Part shown: one piece after another, positions 27,662 to 36,912 of the stretch
How positions within the stretch are numbered: the first letter of the stretch is position 1
Layout: every line of letters begins with the position of its first letter
Assembly (NCBI RefSeq): GCF_022967985.1
Contig: NZ_JALJVC010000009.1
Span: forward strand, 1-64,000
Length of the DNA stretch: 64,000 nt
Origin: Acinetobacter lwoffii
GTDB taxonomy: Bacteria; Pseudomonadota; Gammaproteobacteria; Pseudomonadales; Moraxellaceae
Direction: 5' to 3'
Translations under genes and position numbers: made by a program
The notes under the pieces: generated by a model
Seen by the model: only the letters and a program-made list of their open reading frames with translations
Databases searched by the model: none
What the model was told of the DNA's origin: nothing

Positions 27662-30172
27662 ATGCAGCACACACATTTATTTATGCCTCTGGCACTCGTT
27701 AGTGCAATGGCAGTAGCACAACAAGTATATGCAGCAGATGAATTCATTGTACAAGATATAAAATTTGATGGATTAGTACGTTTAACTCCTGACAATGTGT
27801 ATGGCCTAGTGCCAATTAACAGTGGTGATCGGGTCAATGATCCAATCATTGCCAATGCAATTCGTAGCATGTATGCATCAGGCCTGTTTGATGACATTAA
27901 AGCCGTTCAGCAGGGCAATACCTTGGTTTTCCAAGTGGTTGAACGCCCGGTTATTTCGAAAATCGAATTGAAAGGCAATAAGCTGATTCCTAAGGAAGCA
28001 CTTGAGGAAGGCCTGAAAAAAATGGGTCTGGCTGAAGGTGAAGTTCTGAAAAAATCAGCGCTGCAAACTATTGAAACTGAACTTGAACAGCAATACATGC
28101 AGCAAGGTCGTTATGATGCCGATATTACGGTCACTACTACGCCTCGACCAAATAACCGTGTTGAATTGCTAATTGATTTTATTGAAGGTAAAGCGGCCAA
28201 AGTTTTTGATATAAATATTATCGGGAATACCGTATTTAAAGAATCTGATATCAAGCAGGCCTTTGCAGTAAAAGAAAGTGGCTGGAGTTCAGTCATTTCG
28301 CGTAATGACCGTTATGCACGTGAAAAGATGGCGGCAAGTCTTGAAGCTTTGCGTGCCATGTATCTGAATCGCGGTTACATCAACTTTAATATTACCAATT
28401 CCAGTCTGAACTTGAGTGAAGATAAAAAGAATGTCTTCATCGAAGTATCTGTGGATGAAGGTGAGCAATTTAAATTTGGTCAAACCAAATATTTAGGTGA
28501 CGCGCTTTATAAGACTGAAGAATTACAGGCTTTACAAATTTTCAAAGAAGGCGAAATTTATTCGCAGGAAAAAGTCAACGCGGTTAAGCAGTTATTGCAG
28601 CGTAAGTATGGTAATGCAGGTTATTACTATGCAGAAGTCAATATTGTTCCTCAAATTAACAACGAAACCAAACTGGTTGATCTAAATTATTATATTAATC
28701 CGGGTCAGCAAGTCACGGTGCGACGTATTAATTTCACTGGTAATACGAAAACTGCAGATGAAGTACTACGTCGTGAAATGCGCCAAATGGAAGGTGCACT
28801 TGCTAGTAATGAAAAGATTGACCTGTCTAAGGTCCGTCTGGAGCGTACCGGGTTCTTTAAAACTGTCGATATCAAACCTGCACGTATTCCGGGTGCACCA
28901 GATCAGGTGGACTTGAATGTTGCCGTTGAAGAGCAGCATTCAGGGACCAGTACTCTTGCAGTTGGTTTCTCGCAAAGCGGTGGTGTAACTTTCCAGGCAG
29001 GTTTAAGTCAGACCAACTTCCTGGGTACAGGTAATAGTGTCTCAATCGATTTGTCGCGTTCTGAAACGCAAGATTATTATAACCTGAGCGTGATGGACCC
29101 GTACTTCACCATTGATGGTGTGCGTCGCGGCTATAACATGTATTACCGTAAAACCAAGCTGGATGATGATTATAACGTCAACAACTATGTAACGGATAGT
29201 TTTGGTGGTGGGATTAACTTTGGTTATCCAATTGATGAAAACCAAAGTGTTAGTTTGGGTCTGAATGTTGATCAGACGGATGTAACCACTGGTCCATATG
29301 TGTCGACTTATGTTGCTGATTATTTGGAACGTAATGGCGGAAAAGAAACAAAAAGTGGTGAGTATTGTCCTCAAGCATTAGTTCCAATTAAAGATTCTGC
29401 TGGGAATGTTACTGGTTACCAGCCTTGCCCTAATCCAGTTCCATATGGTCAAGAATTCCAGGGTGATTTTTTGACTTATAACCTTAATTTAGGTTGGTCT
29501 TATAATACCTTAAATAGACCGATGTTCCCGACAACGGGTATGTCACATCGTGTCAATGCTGAAATTGCCTTGCCAGGTAGTGATGTCGAGTATCAAAAAG
29601 TCACTTATGACGCTCAGGCATTTTTCCCATTAGGCAAAGATTTTGTCCTGCGCGGTTATGGTAAGTTGGGTTATGGTAATGACTTGCCATTCTACAAGAA
29701 TTTCTATGCAGGTGGTTTTGGTTCGGTTCGTGGTTATGAAAATAGTACATTAGGTCCTAAATATCCAGGTGTATATTTCTCTGATACAGGTCAAACGGAT
29801 CCTTCTCCTGAGGAAGTAGGTGGTAATGCACTAATTCAATTTGGTACCGAATTAGTGCTTCCAGTACCATTTAAAGGGGATTGGGCACGTCAGGTTCGTC
29901 CAGTCATCTTTGCTGAAGGTGCACAAGTGTTTGATACCCAATGTGATGTATCAAATGAAAATATTTTCGTTAATGGCACTTCAGTAAATGGAAAGCAGTA
30001 CTGTAAAGATAACTTCGGTTTCGATGCAGATAATATGCGCTATAGCGTGGGTGCAGGTTTCACCTGGATCACTATGATTGGACCATTATCACTTAGCTAT
30101 GCTTATCCGTTGAATAAAAAAGACGGTGATGATACTAAAAACATCCAGTTCGAAATTGGACGTACTTTCTAA
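27662..30172 (+). CDS. bamA: Outer membrane protein assembly factor BamA
   Basis: BamA is the central beta-barrel of the BAM complex that inserts outer-membrane proteins. The 836-residue precursor has a signal peptide ending around VYA-ADEF, then five POTRA domains (each with the beta-alpha-alpha-beta pattern, first at FIVQDIKFDGLVRLTPDNV), then the 16-strand barrel with the lid motif VRGYENSTLGP (VRGY/F of Omp85) and a C-terminal aromatic residue (QFEIGRTF) as the barrel signal. A 39-base gap follows rseP. skp follows downstream, the usual order. Confidence 0.98.
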   Translation: MQHTHLFMPLALVSAMAVAQQVYAADEFIVQDIKFDGLVRLTPDNVYGLVPINSGDRVNDPIIANAIRSMYASGLFDDIKAVQQGNTLVFQVVERPVISKIELKGNKLIPKEALEEGLKKMGLAEGEVLKKSALQTIETELEQQYMQQGRYDADITVTTTPRPNNRVELLIDFIEGKAAKVFDINIIGNTVFKESDIKQAFAVKESGWSSVISRNDRYAREKMAASLEALRAMYLNRGYINFNITNSSLNLSEDKKNVFIEVSVDEGEQFKFGQTKYLGDALYKTEELQALQIFKEGEIYSQEKVNAVKQLLQRKYGNAGYYYAEVNIVPQINNETKLVDLNYYINPGQQVTVRRINFTGNTKTADEVLRREMRQMEGALASNEKIDLSKVRLERTGFFKTVDIKPARIPGAPDQVDLNVAVEEQHSGTSTLAVGFSQSGGVTFQAGLSQTNFLGTGNSVSIDLSRSETQDYYNLSVMDPYFTIDGVRRGYNMYYRKTKLDDDYNVNNYVTDSFGGGINFGYPIDENQSVSLGLNVDQTDVTTGPYVSTYVADYLERNGGKETKSGEYCPQALVPIKDSAGNVTGYQPCPNPVPYGQEFQGDFLTYNLNLGWSYNTLNRPMFPTTGMSHRVNAEIALPGSDVEYQKVTYDAQAFFPLGKDFVLRGYGKLGYGNDLPFYKNFYAGGFGSVRGYENSTLGPKYPGVYFSDTGQTDPSPEEVGGNALIQFGTELVLPVPFKGDWARQVRPVIFAEGAQVFDTQCDVSNENIFVNGTSVNGKQYCKDNFGFDADNMRYSVGAGFTWITMIGPLSLSYAYPLNKKDGDDTKNIQFEIGRTF

Positions 30173-30240
30173 AATCGTTTTGACCTAGAAACTAAATTTT
30201 GCTCATAAAGCCTTTAGGTTTTGTGAGCAAATTTTTTTGA

Positions 30241-30750
30241 ATGAGTAAGAATATGAAAAAAATGATTATGGCAATGAGCCTGGCTTTGGCAAGTGTTGCT
30301 CCTTTGACTCAAGCGGCTAGCATGGGGGTAATTGACTTGGAGCGTGTGGTTGAAGGTAGTACATATCTGAAACAACAAAACACGATATTTCAGCAAAAAA
30401 TTCAGCCACAAACCACCAAGATTGAGCAACTCAGCAAAGAGCTGGAAGCTTTGCAGCAACGTGCTCAATCCAATACCAAGCTCAGTGAAACTGAAAAACA
30501 GAAAATGTCTGCGCAATATCAGGCTAAGTTGCAAGAATTGAATCAGTTACAGCAATCTGTACAGACGAATGTCCAAAGCTCGATTCAGCAGATCCGAATT
30601 GTATTTGATGCACGGGTAAAGCAAATTGCTGAACAATTGCGTAGAGAAAACAACCTGGATGTGGTTTTAAATAAAAATTCAGCGCTTGCTTATGATGCTA
30701 AATATGATTTAACTGATAAAATGATTCAAAAGGTTAATGCAATTAAATAA
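30241..30750 (+). CDS. skp: Periplasmic chaperone Skp (OmpH family)
   Basis: Skp is a trimeric periplasmic chaperone that holds unfolded outer-membrane proteins for BamA. The 169-residue precursor has a signal peptide (LALASVAPLTQAA), the short beta-strand core around MGVIDLERVVEGSTYLKQ, and long coiled-coil helices rich in Gln and Lys (residues ~45-115) forming the tentacles. Translation may start at the first ATG (MSKNMKKMIM) or four codons later at MKKMIM; neither has a strong ribosome site. It lies between bamA and lpxD, the conserved position. Confidence 0.93.
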   Translation: MSKNMKKMIMAMSLALASVAPLTQAASMGVIDLERVVEGSTYLKQQNTIFQQKIQPQTTKIEQLSKELEALQQRAQSNTKLSETEKQKMSAQYQAKLQELNQLQQSVQTNVQSSIQQIRIVFDARVKQIAEQLRRENNLDVVLNKNSALAYDAKYDLTDKMIQKVNAIK

Positions 30751-30753
30751 TCA

Positions 30754-31824
30754 ATGAATCATCAACAGCTTCAGTTAGCTGATCTCGCTCGCCTGGTTCA
30801 GGGCGAGTGCATAGGTCAGACAGATTTACGTTTGAGCGCTTTGGCCAGTCTTGAACAGGCAACTTCACACGATCTGGCATTTGTGAATGTCGATAAATAT
30901 GTAGAGCAGGCCAATCAAAGTCAGGCAGGTGCTTTAATTGTCACGGCTGAACTAAAACAACAGATAACTTCACATCAAAACTTTATTGTTGTGGCAAATC
31001 CCTATCTGGCTTTCGCTATTCTGACGCATGTCTTTGAGAAAAAACATCGCCAGCGCGGCATTGAGAGTACTGCTCAAATTCACCCGTCGGCAGTGATTGC
31101 GGACGATGCTTATATTGGTCATTATGTGGTGATTGGTGAGCATTGTGTCGTGGGTGCGAATACGATTGTTCAGGCGCATGTGCAGATCGATGATGAGGTC
31201 GAGATCGGTCAGGACTGTTTTATTGACTCACATGTGACCCTCACCGGCGCAGCAAAAATTGGTAATCGGGTACGTATTCATGCCAATAGCGTGATTGGCA
31301 GCGAAGGGTTTGGTTTTGCACCTTATCAGGGTAAATGGCACCGTATTGCGCAATTAGGTTCTGTACGCATTGAGGATGATGTGCGTATTGGGTCAAATTG
31401 TAGCGTAGACCGTGGTGCGCTGGATGATACGATTTTGCAACAGGGTGTTATCATTGATAATCTTGTGCAAATCGCGCATAACGTTAAAATTGGTGCACAT
31501 ACCGCCATTGCTGCAAAAACTGCGGTAGCAGGAAGTACCTCGATTGGCAAAAACTGTATCATTGGTGGTGCTTCCGCGATTTCTGGACACTTGAATATTG
31601 CCGATAATGTGACGTTGACCGGAATGTCAATGGTGACAAATAATATTTCTGAAGCTGGAAAATATTCATCCGGGATTGGTCTGTTTGAAAACCAGAAATG
31701 GAAACGTACCGTGGTTCGCCTCAGACAATTAGCAGATGTGCCATTGACCCAGGTGATCAAACGACTAGATCATATGCAATCTCAGATTGAGTCCATTGAA
31801 TCAACATTTAAGTTGCGTAAATAA
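30754..31824 (+). CDS. lpxD: UDP-3-O-(3-hydroxyacyl)glucosamine N-acyltransferase LpxD
   Basis: LpxD adds the N-linked hydroxyacyl chain in the third step of lipid A synthesis. The 356-residue protein has an N-terminal uridine-binding domain, a left-handed beta-helix built of hexapeptide repeats (residues ~105-300, for example [20 protein letters not shown]), the catalytic histidine region [11 protein letters not shown], and a C-terminal helix. It starts 3 bases after the skp stop and is followed 2 bases later by fabZ. Confidence 0.97.
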   Translation: MNHQQLQLADLARLVQGECIGQTDLRLSALASLEQATSHDLAFVNVDKYVEQANQSQAGALIVTAELKQQITSHQNFIVVANPYLAFAILTHVFEKKHRQRGIESTAQIHPSAVIADDAYIGHYVVIGEHCVVGANTIVQAHVQIDDEVEIGQDCFIDSHVTLTGAAKIGNRVRIHANSVIGSEGFGFAPYQGKWHRIAQLGSVRIEDDVRIGSNCSVDRGALDDTILQQGVIIDNLVQIAHNVKIGAHTAIAAKTAVAGSTSIGKNCIIGGASAISGHLNIADNVTLTGMSMVTNNISEAGKYSSGIGLFENQKWKRTVVRLRQLADVPLTQVIKRLDHMQSQIESIESTFKLRK

Positions 31825-31826
31825 TT

Positions 31827-32315
31827 ATGATGACAGAGTCGAATTTGCCTACATTCACGAAGCCTGAATTGCCAATGAATATTCAAAAGATTCGTGAATA
31901 TTTGCCCCATCGCTATCCATTTTTATTGGTTGATCGCGTTGTCGAAATTACCGATAATGGCATTGTTGGTTATAAAAACGTCTCAATTAATGAAGAGTTT
32001 TTACAGGGCCATTTTCCGAATTATCCAATTATGCCAGGTGTACTGATTGTTGAAGCGCTGGCACAAATCTCTGGAATTCTGGGTTTTGTGATGAATAACG
32101 AAGTGCCAAGTGAGGGTTCTTTGTTTCTGTTTGCCGGTGCGGAAAAAGTTAGATTTAAAAAACAGGTGGTTGCAGGTGACCAATTGGTTTTAAAATCTGA
32201 ATTAGTGATGCAAAAGCGGGGCATTTACAAATATAATTGTATTGCCACTGTAGATGGCGTCGTCGCAACAACCGCGGAAATTATGGTTTCGCATCAAAAA
32301 GTCGAGCAGGCATGA
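31827..32315 (+). CDS. fabZ: 3-hydroxyacyl-[acyl-carrier-protein] dehydratase FabZ
   Basis: FabZ dehydrates 3-hydroxyacyl-ACP in type II fatty acid synthesis. It competes with LpxA for 3-hydroxyacyl-ACP, so its place between lpxD and lpxA balances fatty acids against lipid A. The hot-dog-fold protein (162 residues) has the catalytic His in YLPHRYPFLLVDRV and Glu in FPNYPIMPGVLIVEALAQ. An N-terminal extension of about 15 residues precedes the usual start MNIQKIREYLP, and the internal ATG there is an alternative start. The stop overlaps the lpxA start by 4 bases. Confidence 0.97.
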   Translation: MMTESNLPTFTKPELPMNIQKIREYLPHRYPFLLVDRVVEITDNGIVGYKNVSINEEFLQGHFPNYPIMPGVLIVEALAQISGILGFVMNNEVPSEGSLFLFAGAEKVRFKKQVVAGDQLVLKSELVMQKRGIYKYNCIATVDGVVATTAEIMVSHQKVEQA

Positions 32316-33100
32316 GCAATAATCCCCTTATTCATCCAACTGCCATTATTGACCCGTCAGCAGTCATTGCTGCTGATGTAGAAATTGGCCCATATTGTAT
32401 TATCGGGCCAAATGTCACTATTGGTGCGGGTAGCAAACTTCATTCACACGTAGTGGTGGGTGGCTATACGCGTATAGGTGAATATAATGAAATTTTCCAG
32501 TTCGCCAGTGTAGGCGAGGTGTGTCAGGATCTTAAGTATGCCGGTGAAGAAACCTGGCTTGAGATTGGTGATCACAACAAGATTCGTGAGCATTGCAGTC
32601 TGCATCGTGGTACGGTTCAGGACCAGAGCCTGACTAAGATCGGTAGTCATAACCTGCTCATGGTCAATACTCATATTGCACATGACTGTATGGTTGGAGA
32701 TTATAATATCTTTGCCAATAATGTCGGTGTGGCTGGACATGTGCATGTCGGGGATTATGTCGTCATTGGCGGAAACTCGGGCATTCATCAGTTCTGTAAG
32801 ATTGATTCTTATAGCATGATTGGTGGGGCATCACTGATTCTGAAAGATGTACCGGCCTATGTAATGGTGTCGGGTAATCCTGCGCATGCATTTGCCATGA
32901 ATATTGAAGGCATGCGTCGTAAAGGCTGGTCGAAGACCGTAATCAGCGGTTTACGTGATGCCTTTAAACTGATTTATAAATCAGGTTTAACGACTCAGGA
33001 AGCAATCGAGCAGATCCGTACAGGAATTTTGCCGGAAGTGACTGAAGTACAGCGTCTCATTGATTCTCTTGAACAGTCGAAGCGCGGTATTGTGCGCTAA
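32312..33100 (+). CDS. lpxA: UDP-N-acetylglucosamine acyltransferase LpxA
   Basis: LpxA transfers a 3-hydroxyacyl chain to UDP-GlcNAc, the first step of lipid A. At 262 residues it equals E. coli LpxA. The left-handed beta-helix begins IHPTAIIDPSAVIAADVEIGP, and the catalytic His lies in NTHIAHDCMVGD. The C-terminal helical domain follows (GMRRKGWSKTVISGLRDAFK). I start it at the ATG overlapping the fabZ stop (ATGA). An upstream frame extension of 25 codons inside fabZ has no family character. It is the last gene of the cluster; lpxB does not follow, unlike in enterobacteria. Confidence 0.97.
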   Translation: MSNNPLIHPTAIIDPSAVIAADVEIGPYCIIGPNVTIGAGSKLHSHVVVGGYTRIGEYNEIFQFASVGEVCQDLKYAGEETWLEIGDHNKIREHCSLHRGTVQDQSLTKIGSHNLLMVNTHIAHDCMVGDYNIFANNVGVAGHVHVGDYVVIGGNSGIHQFCKIDSYSMIGGASLILKDVPAYVMVSGNPAHAFAMNIEGMRRKGWSKTVISGLRDAFKLIYKSGLTTQEAIEQIRTGILPEVTEVQRLIDSLEQSKRGIVR

Positions 33101-33114
33101 AAGTTTAAGATAAT

Positions 33115-33146
33115 AAAAAAGACACCTTATTTAAGGTGTCTTTTTT
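33115..33146. terminator. Bidirectional terminator, lpxA / cpoB-like gene
   Basis: A perfect 15-bp stem (AAAAAAGACACCTTA and its complement) closes on two T. It lies between convergent gene ends and has A- and T-runs on its two sides. Confidence 0.93.
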
Positions 33147-33164
33147 ATTTTGGAAATTTCTATT

Positions 33165-33962
33165 TTACTTAAGAAATTTTATTTCCTCAGCTTTCGGATA
33201 ATTCTTCAGTAGCTTTGTTTTGTATTGCGATGCAAGCGTAGTATTCTTTTCGACATCTTTGCTGATGTTATAAAGCTGATACAGGGCAGTGGAGGCTTTC
33301 GCAGAATTTGGATAGCGGTCAACGACAATCAGATAATTGCGTTTCGCTTCATCAAATTTTGGTGGGTCAATCGCCAGATTGAATTCCGCTAACCAGAAAT
33401 AAGCATTGCTGATATAAACGCTATTCGGATTGTTTTTAATAAAGTTTTGCATCGGTGCAATGGCTTTGGCTGCACCGCCATTTTTATAAGCATCTAAAGC
33501 CACGGTATAAGCTGCTTTTTCAAGATCAGCAGGTTGCTGTCCGCTGCTTGCTGTATTGACCTTATTTGTGTTTAGGCTGGGTGCAGTATCCTGTGGGTTT
33601 TCCTCCGTTGGATTGTCCTCAGCAGGTTCAATTTTTTGTTGCAATAGTTCAAGGCGCTGATCAAGATCGGCATAACGATTGGTCAGTTCATTCTTGAGCC
33701 GTTCAATCTCATTTTCCTGTTCTTCCATTTTACCGCGCAAAATCCGCAGGTCATTCTCGAGCTGCTGGTTCTTTTGCATGATTTGCCAGCTGGTATTGGT
33801 TTGAACTGCTGGAGTTGCACCAGCCGCAATTGCTGCTGGGGTATTTACTGTGGTTTGATTCGTAGCTTGACTCAAGCCACGCGATTCAATCGGAATATTG
33901 GCAAATAGAGGCGTGGTAAAGAGTGCTGTCACTGCACACAATACGGTCTTTTTAAACATCAT
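33165..33962 (-). CDS. cpoB: Tol-Pal-associated periplasmic protein CpoB/YbgF-like
   Basis: This is a 265-residue secreted protein. A signal peptide (CAVTALFTTPLFA) is followed by a coiled coil of about 50 residues (LENDLRILRGKMEEQENEIERLKNEL split across residues 67-92), a Pro/Glu/Asn-rich linker and C-terminal tetratricopeptide repeats (AAKAIAPMQNFIKNNPNSVY, YFWLAEFNLA). This build is that of CpoB, which coordinates peptidoglycan synthesis with outer-membrane constriction through Tol-Pal. The tol genes are not next to it here, so function is by domain similarity. Transcribed alone, convergent with lpxA. Confidence 0.82.
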   Translation of the reverse strand: MMFKKTVLCAVTALFTTPLFANIPIESRGLSQATNQTTVNTPAAIAAGATPAVQTNTSWQIMQKNQQLENDLRILRGKMEEQENEIERLKNELTNRYADLDQRLELLQQKIEPAEDNPTEENPQDTAPSLNTNKVNTASSGQQPADLEKAAYTVALDAYKNGGAAKAIAPMQNFIKNNPNSVYISNAYFWLAEFNLAIDPPKFDEAKRNYLIVVDRYPNSAKASTALYQLYNISKDVEKNTTLASQYKTKLLKNYPKAEEIKFLK

Positions 33963-34207
33963 AAAATTTCCATAATTCTTTGTGAGATGCGGATCCGCTG
34001 CTCATCTTTTCAAAGTAGATCATTCATATACATTGCACACATTAAAAACGGCATTTTTAGAAAATGCAACAAGGTTTTACAAAGATCATGTGAATCTGAG
34101 TGTTGATGGATTGATTGTGAAGATCCCTTAAAAATCAGCAGAAATATCAATATTGTTTTTAAAATAATCAAACGGATAGCTTGAGGGATTATTTTGCGGA
34201 ACAAGGC

Positions 34208-34235
34208 TTGCAACTTGATTAAAAATCTCTATACT
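34208..34235 (+). promoter_or_regulatory. Promoter of the 4.5S RNA gene
   Basis: TTGCAA (34208-34213) and TATACT (34230-34235) are separated by 16 bases and sit about 12 bases upstream of the predicted RNA 5' end. The pair is close to the sigma-70 consensus. Confidence 0.7.
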
Positions 34236-34247
34236 CTGTTTTTGTAA

Positions 34248-34362
<115 letters not shown>

Positions 34363-34573
34363 TATTCTTATTATTATAATAACAATGCAAATTCGCAGTT
34401 TTCTATTCTCAAATATTATTCCTTTTTCAATGTCGTCAAATAGCACTATCTTATTATTTTAATGATTAAATCATCATTATCTTTTGCCGTGCTTTATTTT
34501 ATTTTGCAGCTAATATTGAATTAAATATCCAATATGTTTATACGTGTATTAAGGCTTTCAAAGAATATAAGAC

Positions 34574-35191
34574 TTAGTCTTCTGCTTTACGGTTAATCGC
34601 CTTGATAATCGCATCCATTTCAAAACCACGATACATTAAAAAACGGATCTGTTTGGCTTTGAGCTTGGGGTCTTTAGTAACTTCAGTCCCATATTTTTTG
34701 ACTTTTAGTTCATAGGCTTGCTGCACCCAATCAGTTTCCTTGAGTTCTTCTGAAATCAGGGCAGCATCAATCTTTTTGCTCTTGAGTTTCATTTTAATTT
34801 GATTGGGACCTTTACCTTTACGCTTTTGACTCGACAACATGGTTTCCGCCACGCGCTGATCACTTTGATAGTTCTCACGGGACAGTTCTTCAACCAGGTT
34901 AATAACTTCATCACGATGCTCTGCATAGAGGGCTAGTTTCTCGATCAGTTCGGCTTTGGAATATTCCTTGCGCGTCAGTACGGCAAAGGCATAAGAACGT
35001 AAGCGTGAGCCTGTCAGTCCCGGTTTTTTCTCATCCTGAGTTGGGGTAGAGGAAAATAAACGCTCTTCGGGATCAAATTCAGGAGCGTCTTGGATCGCAG
35101 TTTTTGCAGGTTGAGCTTGATCTTCAGCATCACCAAATTGCTGTTTTAAAGTTTCATAATCGAGCAGTTTGCTGAATTTCACGTCTGACAT
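34574..35191 (-). CDS. recX: Regulatory protein RecX
   Basis: RecX binds RecA filaments and limits recombinase activity. The start at MSDVKFSKLLDYE (205 residues) follows a GAGAG ribosome site. A longer frame into the recA 3' region has no family character. Three-helix repeats typical of RecX are visible: RLRSYAFAVLTRKEYSKAEL, YQSDQRVAETMLSSQKRKGKG and IRFLMYRGFEMDAIIKAI. The N-terminal ~60 residues are an acidic extension compared with E. coli RecX (166 residues). It lies 91 bases downstream of recA, behind a weak terminator, as in many bacteria. Confidence 0.92.
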   Translation of the reverse strand: MSDVKFSKLLDYETLKQQFGDAEDQAQPAKTAIQDAPEFDPEERLFSSTPTQDEKKPGLTGSRLRSYAFAVLTRKEYSKAELIEKLALYAEHRDEVINLVEELSRENYQSDQRVAETMLSSQKRKGKGPNQIKMKLKSKKIDAALISEELKETDWVQQAYELKVKKYGTEVTKDPKLKAKQIRFLMYRGFEMDAIIKAINRKAED

Positions 35192-35225
35192 GATTCTCTC
35201 GGATTTTAGATTCCCTATATAATAA

Positions 35226-35246
35226 CAAAACGCCCCGGAGGGCGCT
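35226..35246 (-). terminator. Weak terminator between recA and recX
   Basis: A 5-bp GC stem (CGCCC/GGGCG, loop CGGA) is followed on the minus strand by TTTTGTTATT. The short stem and broken T-run suggest partial termination, which would let a fraction of recA transcripts extend into recX. Confidence 0.65.
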
Positions 35247-35282
35247 GTGTATTGACGTTTACAGATGATGCGTCTAATAAGA

Positions 35283-36326
35283 TCATGCATCTAAAAAGTC
35301 AGGTTCTTCCTTGCTATCGTCTTCTTCAACAACCACTGCTTTAGTCAGAAGCTGGTCGCGAATCAGTTTTTCAATCGTCTGAGCCATTTCTTTATGCTCT
35401 TCCAGATAACGGATGGTGTTGTTCTTACCTTGGCCAATTTTATCGCCTTGATAAGAATACCACGCACCAGCTTTCTGCACGATTTCTTGCTGTACAGCAA
35501 GGTCGATCAATTCACCTAAATGGTTAACACCTTTGCCATAAAGAATCTGGAATAAAGCTTCTTTAAACGGAGGCGCCATTTTGTTTTTCACGACTTTGAC
35601 TTTGGTTTCAGAACCCACAATCTCGTCGCCTTCTTTCACTTGACCGATGCGACGGATATCTAAGCGAACAGATGCATAGAATTTCAGTGCGTTACCACCA
35701 GTTGTGGTTTCCGGGCTACCAAACATCACACCAATCTTCATACGAATCTGGTTAATGAAGATCACCATACAGTTTGAGCGTTTGGCATTACCAGTAATTT
35801 TACGCAGTGCCTGGCTCATCAAACGGGCTTGCAGACCCATATGCGAGTCACCCATTTCGCCTTCAATTTCGGCACGTGGTGTCAATGCAGCCACGGAATC
35901 GACAACGATCATGTCGATCGCGCCAGAACGCACCAGCATATCGGCGATTTCAAGTGCCTGTTCACCGTGGTCAGGTTGCGATACCAGTAAGTTGTCGATA
36001 TCTACGCCCAGTTTGCGTGCATATTGAGGATCAAGTGCGTGTTCCGCATCGATGAATGCACATGTACCGCCTGCTTTCTGACACTCTGCAATTGCTTGCA
36101 GGGTCATTGTGGTTTTACCTGAAGATTCCGGACCATAGATTTCGACGATACGACCTTTAGGTAAACCACCAATACCGAGCGCGATATCCAGCGTTAAAGA
36201 ACCTGTAGACACAGCTTCAACTGCCTGAACGGTATTGTCACCAAGACGCATAACTGTATTTTTACCAAACTGTTTTTCAATCTGGCTTAAGGCAGCGTTG
36301 AGCGCCTTGTTTTTATTCTCATCCAT
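35283..36326 (-). CDS. recA: Recombinase RecA
   Basis: RecA forms ATP-dependent filaments on single-stranded DNA for homologous recombination and DNA-damage responses. The 347-residue protein has Walker [10 protein letters not shown] (near residue 65), Walker B VDSVAAL, the L1 and L2 loop regions ([37 protein letters not shown] shown in part) and an acidic C-terminus ([14 protein letters not shown]). Full length and intact. No CTGT-N8-ACAG LexA operator is visible in its upstream 145 bases; Acinetobacter is known to lack LexA. Confidence 0.98.
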   Translation of the reverse strand: MDENKNKALNAALSQIEKQFGKNTVMRLGDNTVQAVEAVSTGSLTLDIALGIGGLPKGRIVEIYGPESSGKTTMTLQAIAECQKAGGTCAFIDAEHALDPQYARKLGVDIDNLLVSQPDHGEQALEIADMLVRSGAIDMIVVDSVAALTPRAEIEGEMGDSHMGLQARLMSQALRKITGNAKRSNCMVIFINQIRMKIGVMFGSPETTTGGNALKFYASVRLDIRRIGQVKEGDEIVGSETKVKVVKNKMAPPFKEALFQILYGKGVNHLGELIDLAVQQEIVQKAGAWYSYQGDKIGQGKNNTIRYLEEHKEMAQTIEKLIRDQLLTKAVVVEEDDSKEEPDFLDA

Positions 36327-36471
36327 CTTACAACCTCAATACGATGTCACTAAGTTAGTACTCAAGTGGATGTCTTAAATTAGAGCTTTGTTCCACAGGT
36401 GTATAGTGACAGAATTTTCCCTAGTGTTCTATAAAAGTCAGCGCATGTACGACATATTCTGACGCTTAAAT

Positions 36472-36912
36472 TTAATCGTCATTATAGGACCATGACTGAT
36501 CGAAATTCTGACTATTTTCATTTTTAAATCTACTGATGTCACGACGATCTTTCTTGCTTGGACGATGGTCGGGACGAGCTAGATTATGCAACTTTCTTTG
36601 TGACGTAATCAATTCCCGGCGCGCAATACTGACTTCGGTTTCTTCATACAGTTTTTGTGCCACGGGTGCAGGGCCACGAACATCAGAAAGTTCCTTAACC
36701 AGCACGGTTTTTTTGTCGATGCCTTGCTGAATCGTCAGTTCCATACCAACACGGACTTCGCGCGATACCTTGACACGTTCACCATTGTGATGGACTTTGC
36801 CACCTTCAATCGCATGTTTGGCAATCGAGCGGGTTTTAAAAAACCGTGCTGCCCACAGCCATTTGTCTATACGCATGCCTACCGCATCTTCGGGTAAAGA
36901 CGATTTACGCAT
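36472..36912 (-). CDS. hslR: S4-domain RNA-binding protein, heat shock protein 15 (HslR)
   Basis: Hsp15 binds stalled 50S subunits that still carry nascent chain-tRNA. The 146-residue protein has the S4 domain at residues ~13-75 (MRIDKWLWAARFFKTRSIAK, then GGKVHHNGERVKVSREVRVG) and a basic C-terminal tail (RPDHRPSKKDRRDISRFK). E. coli HslR has 133 residues with the same plan. It overlaps the upstream nucleotidase gene by 8 bases, the same yrfG-hslR pairing as in enterobacteria, which supports the assignment. Confidence 0.93.
   Translation of the reverse strand: MRKSSLPEDAVGMRIDKWLWAARFFKTRSIAKHAIEGGKVHHNGERVKVSREVRVGMELTIQQGIDKKTVLVKELSDVRGPAPVAQKLYEETEVSIARRELITSQRKLHNLARPDHRPSKKDRRDISRFKNENSQNFDQSWSYNDD

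Noticed and set aside
34010-34213. 67-codon minus-strand ORF upstream of cpoB, hydrophobic
   Set aside because: It overlaps the promoter of the 4.5S RNA gene, has no convincing ribosome site, and its composition reflects AT-rich intergenic DNA.
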